A stretch of 64,000 bases of DNA from Methylobacterium marchantiae. GTDB taxonomy: Bacteria; Pseudomonadota; Alphaproteobacteria; Rhizobiales; Beijerinckiaceae. Positions 18,490 through 27,428 of the stretch are shown piece after piece. Made by a program: the position numbers and the translations under genes. The stretch's first letter is position 1. Each line of letters starts with the position of its first letter. The notes below the pieces were generated by a model. That model was not told where the DNA came from. It worked only from the letters and a program-made list of their open reading frames with translations, and made no database searches. The stretch covers positions 1 to 64,000 of the forward strand of contig NZ_BPQT01000050.1 of the NCBI RefSeq assembly GCF_022179405.1, written 5' to 3'.

Positions 18490-20367
18490 ATGAAGCCAGA
18501 CAGCGCGCCGCGGCGCGGTTTCCCAGCGGGCCAGATGCTGGTTCAGGCGCCCGGCCGCCTGCGTGCCCTGGTGCGCGGCAGCGAGTTCGGCCTCGTGACC
18601 CTGGCCGCCTGCGTCGGCGGTGTCGCCGGGATCGCCGTCTCGGTCATGAGCCTCACGACGCAGGCCCTGCGCGAGATTCTCTACCGGCTGCCGCACGGGG
18701 CACGGCTCAGCGCGTCGACGGATGTGGCGCCGCTCCTGATCCTGTTCGGCCCGGCCCTGGGCGGCCTCGTCCTCGGGCTGATCGCCTTCTCCCTCGCCCG
18801 CTGGCGGGGCAGGCCGCAGCGGCCCATCGTCGATCCGATCGAGGCCAACGCCCTGCATGGGGGGCGGCTCTCGGTGAAGGGCTCGGCCGCAGTTGCGGCG
18901 CAGAACGTGATCTCCAACGGCAGCGGTGCCTCGGTGGGCCTCGAGGCCGGCTATACCCAGATCTGCGCCGGCATCGCTTCGCGGCTCGGCCTCGCCTTCG
19001 AACTGCGCCGCTCGGACCTGCGCACCCTGGTCGGCTGCGGCTCGGCGGCCGCCATCGCCGCCGCCTTCGGTGCACCGCTCACGGGCGCGTTCTACGCCTT
19101 CGAGCTCATCATCGGCACCTATTCCATCGCCACCCTGACGCCGGTAGTGGTGGCCGCCCTGTGCGGCAGCCTCGTCGCCAAGGCGCTGGTGACGCAGAGT
19201 CCCCTCGTCACCGCCAACGGGCTCGATGCCCTGACGACGCGGGCGATCACCGGCATCGACACCCTGCCGAGTCTCGTCCTCGGTCTCGCCTGTGCCGGGC
19301 TCGGCATCCTGATCATGCGCGGCGTCACCCTGGTGGAGCAGGGCGTGCGGGCGAGCCACCTGCCGTCCTTCCTCGCGCCCGCCTTCGGCGGCCTCTGCGT
19401 CGGCGCCCTGGCGCTGGAAGTCTCGCCGCAGATCCTCTCGGGCGGGCACGGCGCGCTCCATCTCCATCTCGATGCCGACATGCCCGCCATGGGGATCGGC
19501 GCCCTGGCGCTGCTGTTCGTCGCCAAGGCTTCTGCCTCCGCGATCTCCATCGGCTCGGGCTTCCGCGGCGGCCTGTTCTTCGCCTCGCTGTTCCTCGGCG
19601 CGCTGGCGGGCAAGCTCTTCGCCGCGTCGATGGCGGAGGCGATTCCCCTCCTGTCCGGTATCCACGGCCTGTCCGGCCTGCAGAGCCTCACCGTCTTCGG
19701 CCTCACGCCGGTCGCCTATGCGGTGATCGGCATGAGCGCTCTCGCGGTGGCCGTCATCGGTGGCCCGCTGACGATGACCTTCCTGGCGCTGGAACTCACC
19801 GGCAGCTTTCCCATCACCGGCCTCGTCCTCGTGGCGGTGATCGCTTCGTCCCTCACCGTGCGCAAGACCTTCGGCTATTCCTTCGCCACCTGGCGGTTCC
19901 ATCTGCGCGGCGAGAGCATCCGCAGCGCGCACGATATCGGCTGGATCCGGTCGCTCACCGTCGGGGCGCTGATGCGCCGCGAGGTCGAGACCGTGCCGGT
20001 GGCCATGCCGCTCTGCGACTTCCTCAAGGCCCATCCCCTCGGGTCGCCCTCGCGGGTGGTTCTGGTCGACGGGGGAGGGCGCTATGCCGGGATCGTCCTG
20101 GTACCCGAGGCCCATGCCCTGGCGACGGCCAATGGCGCGGCGACCCTCTCGGAGGCGATGCGCTACGCCGACGTGTTCCTCACCGCCGGGATGAACGCCA
20201 AACAGGCGGCCTCGGCCTTCGACGGCGCCGAGAGCGAGGCGCTGGCGGTGGTGGACGATCCGGTCTCGCGGCGGGTGGTCGGGCTGCTCACCGAGAGCCA
20301 CACGCTCAAGCGCTACAGCGAGGAACTCGACCGGCAGCGCCGGGCGATCATGGGCGAGGCGAACTGA
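18490..20367 (+). CDS. ClC-family chloride channel or H+/Cl- antiporter
   Basis: Inner-membrane protein of 625 residues with the long ClC transmembrane core. Helix E/F carries GSGASVGLEAGYTQ, where the Glu corresponds to the gating glutamate of the GREGP motif. Helix N reads IGSGFRGGLFFASLFLGALA. The usual GSGIP sequence for central chloride binding is not obvious in its expected place, so ion selectivity may differ. Residues after about 490 form a region resembling paired CBS domains, with the second half ending VSRRVVGLLTESHTLKRYSE. CBS regions usually sense adenine nucleotides. Transcribed alone; convergent with a small membrane protein gene 15 nt away. Confidence 0.9.
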   Translation: MKPDSAPRRGFPAGQMLVQAPGRLRALVRGSEFGLVTLAACVGGVAGIAVSVMSLTTQALREILYRLPHGARLSASTDVAPLLILFGPALGGLVLGLIAFSLARWRGRPQRPIVDPIEANALHGGRLSVKGSAAVAAQNVISNGSGASVGLEAGYTQICAGIASRLGLAFELRRSDLRTLVGCGSAAAIAAAFGAPLTGAFYAFELIIGTYSIATLTPVVVAALCGSLVAKALVTQSPLVTANGLDALTTRAITGIDTLPSLVLGLACAGLGILIMRGVTLVEQGVRASHLPSFLAPAFGGLCVGALALEVSPQILSGGHGALHLHLDADMPAMGIGALALLFVAKASASAISIGSGFRGGLFFASLFLGALAGKLFAASMAEAIPLLSGIHGLSGLQSLTVFGLTPVAYAVIGMSALAVAVIGGPLTMTFLALELTGSFPITGLVLVAVIASSLTVRKTFGYSFATWRFHLRGESIRSAHDIGWIRSLTVGALMRREVETVPVAMPLCDFLKAHPLGSPSRVVLVDGGGRYAGIVLVPEAHALATANGAATLSEAMRYADVFLTAGMNAKQAASAFDGAESEALAVVDDPVSRRVVGLLTESHTLKRYSEELDRQRRAIMGEAN

Positions 20368-20382
20368 AAGCGGGCCGCAGGA

Positions 20383-20583
20383 TCAGGCCCGACCGGTGAT
20401 CCGGCGCCAGCCGAAATATCCGAAGGCGAGCAGACTCGCGGTACCCATCATGACGAGGCTCAAGCCCCAGTCGCTCGGCAATTGTCCGTAGACCGGATGC
20501 CCGGCCAGGCCCGAGGCGAACACGATCCCGAATCCGGTGACGATCGCGGAGACCAGAAGCCCGAGACTGATCCCGATACCCAT
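20383..20583 (-). CDS. Small two-helix membrane protein
   Basis: Protein of 66 residues with two hydrophobic segments (ISLGLLVSAIVTGFGIVFAS and WGLSLVMMGTASLLAFGYFG) and a basic C-terminus RRITGRA, suggesting both ends face the cytoplasm. A good ribosome binding site (GGAAG, 9 nt) precedes the ATG. No family is recognised. It lies downstream of the YfdX gene on the same strand, 120 nt away. A short stem (CGGGCC/GGCCCG, 20371-20391) overlaps its stop and may end both this gene and the convergent ClC gene. Confidence 0.7.
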   Translation of the reverse strand: MGIGISLGLLVSAIVTGFGIVFASGLAGHPVYGQLPSDWGLSLVMMGTASLLAFGYFGWRRITGRA

Positions 20584-20703
20584 GGGACGGCTTCCTTCTA
20601 TGGACTGCGTGCTGCGCTCCGGCCACCGCGTGGCGACCGGCCGTGCGAGGACCGGCGCCGCGTCCCGGTGAGGAGGCCGCGCCGGCGGGGTCGGGTCAGG
20701 ACG

Positions 20704-21498
20704 TCACTTCTTCGGCGCGGTCGCGGCCGGGGCCGTCCCGGTCGTGGCGGCCGCCGCAGCCGAGGTCTTCTGCGGCGTACCGACCATATCGACCACGTCG
20801 AAGCGCACGCCGTCCTCGACCCGCTTGAGGAGGGCATTGCCCTCGTAATACTTGCCCTGGCCGATGAGGTTCGCAGCCTGGTCGACGTCGGTCGCCGTCT
20901 GGTTCAGGGGAACGACGGCGAGCACGAAGCTCATATCCACGCCGGCCAGCTTCAGCTGGTCGACGGCTCCCTTGCGGTCGCCCTTCTCCAGGCTCTTGTT
21001 GGCGGTCGCCACCGCGGCGGCTTTGGCCGGCGTCGCCACGAAGTCCTCGCCGAGGGTCAGTTGCCCGTCGACAGGCAGCCAGGCGGTGGGCTGAGCTGTC
21101 GCCCTGGCCGCATCGGTGGACTTTCCAGCATCCGCCGCCTTGGCGCCATTCGCCGATTTGGCCGCGTAGGAATGCTTGGCCGGGGCGCGCAGATCCGCCT
21201 CCGCCTTCGTGTAGACCGCCTCGTCGGTCTTGGCCGTGGCGAGCAACGCCTGCGCCTTGCCGATCAGGTCCTTGGCGAGAGTCGGGTCGGCATCGAAGAT
21301 GGCGATGCGGGCGAGGTGCAGGTCGCGGAACGCCTGGGCGCCATCCTTCGACAGTTTCCCGACATCCTGGTCCGCTGCCTGCTGTGCGGCCGTGATCGGC
21401 GCCACCGCCTGGGCCTTCACCGCGTCGTTGGCGAGGGCAACCCCACTGAGAAGCGATGTTGCGGCAAGGAAAACGGCGACCGTTCTTGTCTTTGTCAT
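20704..21498 (-). CDS. YfdX family exported protein
   Basis: Protein of 264 residues with a signal peptide (TVAVFLAATSLLSGVALA|ND). The helical YfdX domain covers most of the mature chain (QQAADQDVGKLSKDGAQAFR, LHLARIAIFDADPTLAKDLI). The C-terminal end is an Ala/Thr/Lys tail. YfdX in enterobacteria is a periplasmic protein linked to acid and antibiotic tolerance; the role here is unknown. An Ala/Lys-rich insertion near residues 110-135 separates the two halves of the domain. The ATG at 21498 is chosen because the signal peptide begins there and AGAGG precedes it. Likely monocistronic or followed by the small membrane gene. Confidence 0.85.
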   Translation of the reverse strand: MTKTRTVAVFLAATSLLSGVALANDAVKAQAVAPITAAQQAADQDVGKLSKDGAQAFRDLHLARIAIFDADPTLAKDLIGKAQALLATAKTDEAVYTKAEADLRAPAKHSYAAKSANGAKAADAGKSTDAARATAQPTAWLPVDGQLTLGEDFVATPAKAAAVATANKSLEKGDRKGAVDQLKLAGVDMSFVLAVVPLNQTATDVDQAANLIGQGKYYEGNALLKRVEDGVRFDVVDMVGTPQKTSAAAAATTGTAPAATAPKK

Positions 21499-21699
21499 GG
21501 CAATACCTCTGAAGCCGAGCGGCGCCTTAGCCTCTGATCTTCCAGATCTGTCCGCGCCGAAGCTCTCTTCGGTCATGAACTTGATATCGCCCGATGCTGG
21601 TGTCACCTTAAATGATGGTTAGATTCATTTAATCAAACAATCCTTGACAGATGTCGGTATTAGGAGGCCGTTAAAGGCGGATTCGATTCTGGCGCCCTC

Positions 21700-21739
21700 G
21701 AAACGAAAACGCACGCGGTGCGCCTGCACCACGTGCGTT
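21700..21739 (-). terminator. Intrinsic terminator after MHS transporter gene
   Basis: A 14-bp stem with one mismatch (21708-21721 with 21726-21739) and a 4-nt loop is followed on the minus strand by TTCGTTTCG. It is located 24 nt beyond the stop of the gene at 21763-23124. Confidence 0.7.
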
Positions 21740-21762
21740 TCGTCGAACCGAAGGGCGCCCTG

Positions 21763-23124
21763 TCAGGCTGGCAGGACCCGTCGCGACTTGCGCATCAGCG
21801 CTTCCTCGACGGTGCCGTCGCCGTCGAGATAACCGTGGCGCTTCGGGTTCGGCATGATCAGCGAACCGATGAAGGCGATGGCGAGCATCACCGTGACGTA
21901 CCAGAAGAAGCTGCTCTCCGAGCCGATCTGCTTCAGGTAGAGGGCCACCGCCTCCGCCGTGCCGCCGAACAGCGAGTTCGCCACCGCGTAGGAGAGGCCG
22001 ACGCCCAGCGCGCGGACCTGGGTCGGAAACAGCTCGGCTTTCACGATGCCGCTGATGCCGGTGTAGAAGCTGATCACCGTGAGGCCGATCATGATCAGCC
22101 CGAAGGAAAGGTAGGGGTTGGTGGTGGAGCCGATGGCGGTCATCAGCGGCACCACCATCAGTGTGCCGAGGCCGCTATAGAGCAGCATGTTGGTCTTGCG
22201 GCCGATCCGGTCCGAGAGCCAGCCGAAGAAGGGCTGGATCACCATGTAGACGAGCAGCGCCGCCGTGGAGATCTGCGAGGCGGTGATCTTGTCGATATGC
22301 GCCGTGTTGAAGAGATATTTCGGCATGTAGGTGGTGAAGGTGTAGAAGCTCAGGGAGCCGCCGGCCGTGTAGGCGAGCACCACGCAGAACGCCCGCCAGT
22401 GCTTGAACAGGGCGGCGAAGGTGCCGGATTCCTTCGAGGCCATGTCCTCCTTGGTGGCGGTCTCGGCGAGCGACGAGCGCAGGAAAAGGGCGACCACGGC
22501 CGCCATCGCACCGATGAAGAAGGGAATGCGCCAACCCCAGGCGGTGAGCTGCTGCGCGGTGAGGAAGCTCTGCAGGATGATGAGGACCAGCGAGGCGAGG
22601 AGCTGGCCGCCGATCAGCGTGACATACTGGAACGAGGCGAAGAATCCTCGCTGACCCTTCAGCGCGACCTCGCTCATGTAGGTGGCGCTGGTGCCGTACT
22701 CTCCGCCCACCGAGAGGCCCTGGATCATGCGGGCGAGGAGCAGCAGGGCGGGGGCCCAATGCCCGACGGTGGCATAGGTCGGCAGCACGGCGATCATCAG
22801 CGAGCCGGCGCACATCATCAGCACCGAGATCATCATCGAGGTCTTGCGGCCGAGCCGGTCGGCGATGCGGCCGAACAGCCAGCCGCCGATGGGACGCATG
22901 AAGAACCCGACCGCGAACACCGCTGCGGATTTCAGCAACTGGCTGGTATCGTCGCCTTCGGGAAAGAAGACGGGCGCGAAGTAGAGTGCGAAAAAGGCGT
23001 AGCAGTAGAAGTCGAACCACTCGACGAGATTGCCCGAAGACGAGCCAACGATGGCGAAGATGCGCCGGCGGCGATCATCCGGATCATCGGAACTCGAAGG
23101 ATCGATAGCGATGGCATCAGACAT
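21763..23124 (-). CDS. MHS-family MFS transporter (KgtP-like organic acid:H+ symporter)
   Basis: Protein of 453 residues with 12 transmembrane helices. Family motifs are intact: [19 protein letters not shown] in TM1, [20 protein letters not shown] between TM2 and TM3, [19 protein letters not shown] in TM4, and [20 protein letters not shown] in the mirrored C-terminal half. The whole is closest in character to the alpha-ketoglutarate/dicarboxylate members such as KgtP. The substrate is inferred only at the level of organic acids. The start follows GGGAG (6 nt). It shares an upstream region with the divergent DUF1236 gene. Confidence 0.9.
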   Translation of the reverse strand: MSDAIAIDPSSSDDPDDRRRRIFAIVGSSSGNLVEWFDFYCYAFFALYFAPVFFPEGDDTSQLLKSAAVFAVGFFMRPIGGWLFGRIADRLGRKTSMMISVLMMCAGSLMIAVLPTYATVGHWAPALLLLARMIQGLSVGGEYGTSATYMSEVALKGQRGFFASFQYVTLIGGQLLASLVLIILQSFLTAQQLTAWGWRIPFFIGAMAAVVALFLRSSLAETATKEDMASKESGTFAALFKHWRAFCVVLAYTAGGSLSFYTFTTYMPKYLFNTAHIDKITASQISTAALLVYMVIQPFFGWLSDRIGRKTNMLLYSGLGTLMVVPLMTAIGSTTNPYLSFGLIMIGLTVISFYTGISGIVKAELFPTQVRALGVGLSYAVANSLFGGTAEAVALYLKQIGSESSFFWYVTVMLAIAFIGSLIMPNPKRHGYLDGDGTVEEALMRKSRRVLPA

Positions 23125-23475
23125 ATGAACTCCCGGCCGTTTCCCCGGGCCCCTCTCCGGGCCTCTTGCGGGCGACGTTAAGCAGCGGTTCGAAATTCAC
23201 AAGAGCTCGAACGCGGCTTTCTGACAGGGCACCGAAAATGTCCGTCACTCGCCCCAGGGTCGTCGCGCGGCCTCATCGTCGCTGAAGCAAAGCTTCATGC
23301 TGATTCACAATGAAAACACTCTGCCTGCAAGCTTGAGCATGGGTATGTCCGGACCGATCCATGAAAACGCAGAGCATAGTCAAAAATTGAGGAACGGTTT
23401 CGCTGGTCTTTCCGTTTGGGCCTCGCATCGACGTCAGATGGCGTCAGATTTCCACACGGGAATGGACTACGCGAC
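23125..23475. other. Divergent spacer
   Basis: About 350 nt between the divergent MHS transporter and DUF1236 genes. It must hold both promoters. The part from about 23260 to 23400 is less GC-rich than its surroundings. I see no extra gene, repeat or strong palindrome. Confidence 0.5.
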
Positions 23476-24390
23476 ATGAACAAGCTCTTGCGGAGTACGA
23501 TGACGGCGGCCGTGCTGGTCGTCGGCGCGGCGACGGCCTTTGCTCAAGGCGGGCCCGGCGCAGGCGGTGGTGCTGGTGGAGGCGCCGCGGGCGGCGGTGC
23601 GGCGGGTGTCGGCGGTGGTGCCGGAGCCGGTGGTCCAGGTGCTGGCGGCGCAGGTGCAGGTGCTGGCGGTATGCGCGGCGGTGGTGCCGGGGCTGAACGC
23701 GGTGGCGCCGGAGGCGGGATGGAGCGAGGTGGCGCGGGCACCGAGCGTGGCGGTCCGGCAGGAGAGCGCGGAGGCGCCGCCGGGATGGGGCGCGGTGGTG
23801 ACGATGCCGGTGGCGAGCGTGGTGGCCGGGTGGATCGTGGCGACCGACCCGATGCGGGCGGCAAGCCGGACCGGGATGGCAAGGCGGACCGGGATGGTAA
23901 GGCGGCCCGGGATGGTAAGGCGGACCGGGATGGTAAGCCGGATCGCGGCGATCGGATGGACCGTGACGGCAAAGGCGATCGTGGCGGCAAGGCCGACCGC
24001 GACATGAAGGACGGCGCCGACGGCAGGGCGGACCGGGGCGACCGCATGGATCGCGACCGGGGCGACCGCGGTGACAAGACAGGTCGCGCCGAGCGGGGTG
24101 GGCGTGGCGATCGCGTCGCCGTGCGCGGTGTCTATGGGCGCCTCGGCGCTCCCCAGCGCACCGAATTCCGTCAGAGCGTTTTTCGCCGCGGGGTGCCACG
24201 TCTCGCTGCGGGAGCCTTCGCCCTGACCGTCGGTGCCGCCATCGCCCGAAGCTACACACTTTACGATCTGCCGCCGGACATCGTGCGCATCGCACCGGAA
24301 TACGAGGATTACCGCTACGTCCTCGTCGATGACGACATCGTCATCGTCGATCCCGACACCTACGAGATCGTGGACGTCATTCGCGGCTGA
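23476..24390 (+). CDS. Exported DUF1236 protein with Gly/Ala-rich and Asp/Arg/Lys repeats
   Basis: Protein of 304 residues in four parts. A signal peptide (TMTAAVLVVGAATAFAQ) comes first. A low-complexity Gly/Ala domain (about 20-110) follows, then a charged domain built from tandem DRDGKA-type hexads (about 120-210). The C-terminal DUF1236 domain contains LYDLPPDIVRIAPEYEDYRY and ends DDIVIVDPDTYEIVDVI. DUF1236 is common in Rhizobiales exported proteins; function unknown. The hexad region is encoded by near-identical tandem 18-nt units (around 23862-23950), so copy number may vary between strains. The charged repeats could bind divalent metal or envelope polymers, which is an inference. Confidence 0.82.
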   Translation: MNKLLRSTMTAAVLVVGAATAFAQGGPGAGGGAGGGAAGGGAAGVGGGAGAGGPGAGGAGAGAGGMRGGGAGAERGGAGGGMERGGAGTERGGPAGERGGAAGMGRGGDDAGGERGGRVDRGDRPDAGGKPDRDGKADRDGKAARDGKADRDGKPDRGDRMDRDGKGDRGGKADRDMKDGADGRADRGDRMDRDRGDRGDKTGRAERGGRGDRVAVRGVYGRLGAPQRTEFRQSVFRRGVPRLAAGAFALTVGAAIARSYTLYDLPPDIVRIAPEYEDYRYVLVDDDIVIVDPDTYEIVDVIRG

Positions 24391-24581
24391 TCTCGACCGA
24401 TGCCGTCCCTGGACGGTCGCCCTGGACATCGCATCCGGGGCGGCCGTCCGACTTCTGTTTTCACATCGGCCTTTCCGGGATCCGGCGTCCCCTTCCCGGA
24501 CGGTCGTTCCAAAGTTTGCCGTCTCCGAGCAGGGCTGGCGCCTGCGACCCGGGAATCCGACATGGCGGGACGCGTCCGAAA

Positions 24582-24872
24582 CTACTTACCGGTCTTCATT
24601 TCCTGGTTGAGGGATTCCGCCGCCTGAACCGCTTGTTCGCTGAGGAACAGCTTGACCTGAGGGGGCGTGACCGCCCATGCGGCGGAAACGAGGAAGGCGA
24701 CGGTGGCCAATCCATAGGCAAATCCTTGCATGATACCCAGCCAGCCGAGCAGCAACGGCACCAGGCTGACGACGAATGCAGCGCTGAAGCTCTTCGTGAG
24801 ATAGAAAACCGACACGGCGCAGATCGCCGAAAGCGCGACGGGTTTTAAAAATTTAATAATATAGCTTTCCAT
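24582..24872 (-). CDS. Small membrane protein of unknown function
   Basis: Protein of 96 residues. Two to three hydrophobic segments (VALSAICAVSVFYLTKSFSA, FVVSLVPLLLGWLGIMQGFA, GLATVAFLVSAAWAV) are followed by an amphipathic C-terminal helix ending in Lys. It opens MESYIIKFLKPVALSAIC. No family is recognised. The region just upstream is visibly AT-richer than the rest of the window, which could reflect a strong promoter or a recent arrival. Confidence 0.65.
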   Translation of the reverse strand: MESYIIKFLKPVALSAICAVSVFYLTKSFSAAFVVSLVPLLLGWLGIMQGFAYGLATVAFLVSAAWAVTPPQVKLFLSEQAVQAAESLNQEMKTGK

Positions 24873-25078
24873 GATCCATGCTTTCTACGCAAAATACTCA
24901 TACGGAAGCTTGCCGTCGACGGCTGAAACACCTTCGCCGGTGATTGCTACCTCGAATAGACTGATGAGATCGGAATTGAGGGGCCGTCAATCGGTCCGCT
25001 GGTCGACCGGACAAAACGACTTGTTATTCCGCTAAATTGGGACGAATTGTCCGTTGGCGTTCCGGCTGGAAATCTCCG

Positions 25079-25118
25079 CCCATGAGTTCGGCTACGGTCC
25101 CATGAGTTCGGCCACGGT
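25079..25118 (+). repeat. 20-bp tandem duplication of an AraC-gene start region, creating a leader ORF
   Basis: Two head-to-tail copies of a 20-nt unit (CCCATGAGTTCGGCTACGGT and CCCATGAGTTCGGCCACGGT) differ at one base. Each contains an ATG in the same context. Since 20 is not a multiple of three, the first ATG (25082) encodes only MSSATVP and then stops at TGA 25103-25105, overlapping the ATG (25102) of the real gene as ATGA. The result is a 7-codon leader peptide translationally coupled to the regulator. Confidence 0.75.
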
Positions 25119-26118
25119 GAGACAGTCCATTCGGCTGATCGACGGTGATGCGGCCTATAGGGTCGCCGCCTGGCAGGAACTCATGGAAACGTCGGGCGAG
25201 GTCCGCGTGACGCCCGAGGAGGCCCGGCGTTTCACGAGCGACTCGTCGTGGCGGCTGCTCGGCCCGGTGATGGTCGGGCGCATCACGGCGACCGCCTTCT
25301 CCCTCGTGCGCAACGAAGAGGTCGCCAAGCGGCCCGGCCTCGACCACGTCTTCTTCAACGGTTACGAGGCAGGCCGGGGTATGGGTGTCTGCGGCCGGCG
25401 CCAGATGACCTTCGAGGTCGGCTCACTCTCCGTCACGAAACTGTCCAGCACCGCGAACTATCGCCTCGAAGACATCACCTTCACCGCGCTGGTCGTGCCG
25501 CGCCGGCTCCTCGAAGCCGGGATGGGACCGGTCGATCCGATCGACGGACGGGTCTTCAAGCCGGACACTCCCGAGGCGATGATTATCGGTGCGCATATCC
25601 GTGCCCTGCTCGATCTGCCGGAGACGCTCACGCCCGCCAAGGCCGCGCTGGCGGGCCGCGCCAGCCTCCTCCTCCTCGCGGCCTGCTTCAGCCGGTCGGC
25701 TCCGCAACTCGTGAGCGGCGCCGACCCGGAGGCCGAGACCACGAAGGCGATCCGCCGGTTCATCGACGATCACCTCGCCGATCCCGATCTCGATGCCGCC
25801 CTGATCTGCCGGCATTTCGGCCTGTCGCGGTCGCGGCTCTACCGTCTGACGAGCGCGACCGGCGACGTCGCCCGCGTCATCCGGCGGCTGCGCCTGACGC
25901 GGGCACATCGCGAGATCGCGGCGCGGCGAAAGACCGACGTTCCGATGACCGAGATCGCGGCCCGTTTCGGCTTCCGCCAGGAGCGCAGCTTCCGCAGGGC
26001 CTTCCAACAGGCTTTCGGCTACTCGCCCGCCGAGCTCAGGGCGAGGGCCCGCTCCGGCGCTTCGATCTCGCTCCCCGATGCCGGGGCCGTCGTCGACGAT
26101 TGGTTCAACGAACTCTAG
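25102..26118 (+). CDS. AraC-family transcriptional regulator
   Basis: DNA-binding regulator of 338 residues. The C-terminal AraC/XylS domain (about 225-325) shows both helix-turn-helix units: DAALICRHFGLSRSRLYRLT and MTEIAARFGFRQERSFRRAF with the closing FGYSPAELR. The N-terminal 200 residues are a sensor domain of the AraC-binding-like type with no identified ligand. The ATG at 25102 is chosen because it begins the second copy of a tandem duplication; a TTG 48 nt upstream in frame is the alternative. The target is unknown. The neighbour hrcA is convergent, so autoregulation or distant targets are likely. Confidence 0.87.
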   Translation: MSSATVRQSIRLIDGDAAYRVAAWQELMETSGEVRVTPEEARRFTSDSSWRLLGPVMVGRITATAFSLVRNEEVAKRPGLDHVFFNGYEAGRGMGVCGRRQMTFEVGSLSVTKLSSTANYRLEDITFTALVVPRRLLEAGMGPVDPIDGRVFKPDTPEAMIIGAHIRALLDLPETLTPAKAALAGRASLLLLAACFSRSAPQLVSGADPEAETTKAIRRFIDDHLADPDLDAALICRHFGLSRSRLYRLTSATGDVARVIRRLRLTRAHREIAARRKTDVPMTEIAARFGFRQERSFRRAFQQAFGYSPAELRARARSGASISLPDAGAVVDDWFNEL

Positions 26119-26139
26119 CTCGCCCGAGGCCGGTCTCCC

Positions 26140-27237
26140 TCAGCGGCCGCCCCGATCGAGCATCTTCGAGACCACCCGCGCCGTGTAATCCACCATCGGG
26201 ACGATGCGCGCGTAGTTGAGCCGCGTCGGGCCGATGACGCCGACGACGCCGACGATCTTCTGGGAGCCGTCCCGGAACGGCGCCGCGATCATCGAGGAGC
26301 CGGAGAGCGAGAACAGCTTGTTCTCCGAACCGATGAAGATCCGCACGCCCTCGCCGCCCTCGGCCCGGGAGAGGAGCTCGATCACGTCCTTCTGCGTCTC
26401 GAGATCGTTGAACAGCAGGCGGATGCGCTCGAGGTCCTCCACCGCACGCAGGTCGTCGAGGAGGTTGGCCTGGCCGCGCACGATGAGCTGGCGCGCGTCC
26501 GACGGTCCGACGGTAGTGGCGAGGCCGGCATCGACCAGGCGTTCGGTGATGGCGTCGAGCTCGCGCTTCATCGCCTCGCGGCCGGCCTCGATCTCCGCCC
26601 GCAGATTCCCGAGGGTGCGCCCCTGGAGCCTGGCATTAAGATAGTTCGAGGCTTCCTGCAGGGCGCTGGCCGGCAGGCCCAGAGGTAGGTCGAGGATCCG
26701 GTTCTCCACCGAACCGTCGTCGGAGACGAGGACCACCAGAGCGCGGGCAGGGTCGAGCCGGACGAACTCGATGTGCTTAAGATGCACGTTGGTCTTGGTG
26801 GTGAGGACCACGCCGGCCCCCCGCGAGATGCCGGACAGCAGGGTCGAGGCCTCTGCCAGCGCGCTCTCGAAGGTGTGGCCCGAGGCGGCGGCACGCATCT
26901 GCGCCTCGATCCGCTCCTGCTCCTCGATGCCGACATCGCCGATCTCCAGCATGGCGTCGACGAAGAAGCGCAGGCCCATCTCGGTGGGCAGGCGGCCGGC
27001 GGAGGTATGCGGCGCGAAGATCAGGCCAGAATGCTCCAGATCCGCCATCACGTTGCGGATCGAGGCTGGGGACAGGGCCATGGGCAGGATGCGCGCGAGG
27101 TTGCGCGATCCCACCGGCTCGCCCGTGGTGAGGTAGCTCTCGACGATCTGCCGGAAGATCTCTCGGGTGCGCTCGTTCAGGGCCGAAAGGGCCTGGAGCT
27201 GCTGCTGGGATGAGAAGGGGCGCGCGCGTTCGGTCAA
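26140..27237 (-). CDS. hrcA: Heat-inducible transcription repressor HrcA
   Basis: Repressor of 365 residues that controls groESL and other chaperone genes through CIRCE elements in many bacteria. The N-terminal winged helix ([20 protein letters not shown], then [20 protein letters not shown]) is followed by [20 protein letters not shown] and the GAF-like core ending in [20 protein letters not shown]. No ATG lies upstream of the conserved start, but a TTG at 27237 gives the expected N-terminus and is preceded by GGAAG at 7 nt, so I take TTG. In many alphaproteobacteria hrcA sits next to rph. Here five genes separate them. Confidence 0.95.
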   Translation of the reverse strand: MTERARPFSSQQQLQALSALNERTREIFRQIVESYLTTGEPVGSRNLARILPMALSPASIRNVMADLEHSGLIFAPHTSAGRLPTEMGLRFFVDAMLEIGDVGIEEQERIEAQMRAAASGHTFESALAEASTLLSGISRGAGVVLTTKTNVHLKHIEFVRLDPARALVVLVSDDGSVENRILDLPLGLPASALQEASNYLNARLQGRTLGNLRAEIEAGREAMKRELDAITERLVDAGLATTVGPSDARQLIVRGQANLLDDLRAVEDLERIRLLFNDLETQKDVIELLSRAEGGEGVRIFIGSENKLFSLSGSSMIAAPFRDGSQKIVGVVGVIGPTRLNYARIVPMVDYTARVVSKMLDRGGR

Positions 27238-27428
27238 TGGGTTCTTCCTGAACCGCGATTGTGTCCGGCTCCGCGCCCGCGCACAACCTTTACCGCCGCG
27301 GCATCGACACCATCCCCAGACGCGCCGCCGCAAAGCGGAATGCCCTTTGCGTTGCGCTGCCGCCTTCGCGCCGCCACGAGTCTTCGCGGGTCCCGGGCCG
27401 GCGCGCATCGAACCCCTGTCCCGCAGAG

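Noticed and set aside
18298-20301. Long open frame antisense to the ClC gene (667 codons)
   Set aside because: It is a shadow of the GC-rich third-codon pattern: composition is dominated by Arg, Gly, Glu and Ala with no domain, and the opposite strand encodes a clear membrane channel.
21718-23181. 487-codon frame antisense to the MHS transporter
   Set aside because: Rich in Glu, Arg, His and Gly without motif; the opposite strand encodes a full 12-helix transporter.
23862-23950. Tandem repeats considered as a CRISPR array
   Set aside because: Units are contiguous and in frame within a coding gene, without spacers of constant length. They encode protein repeats.
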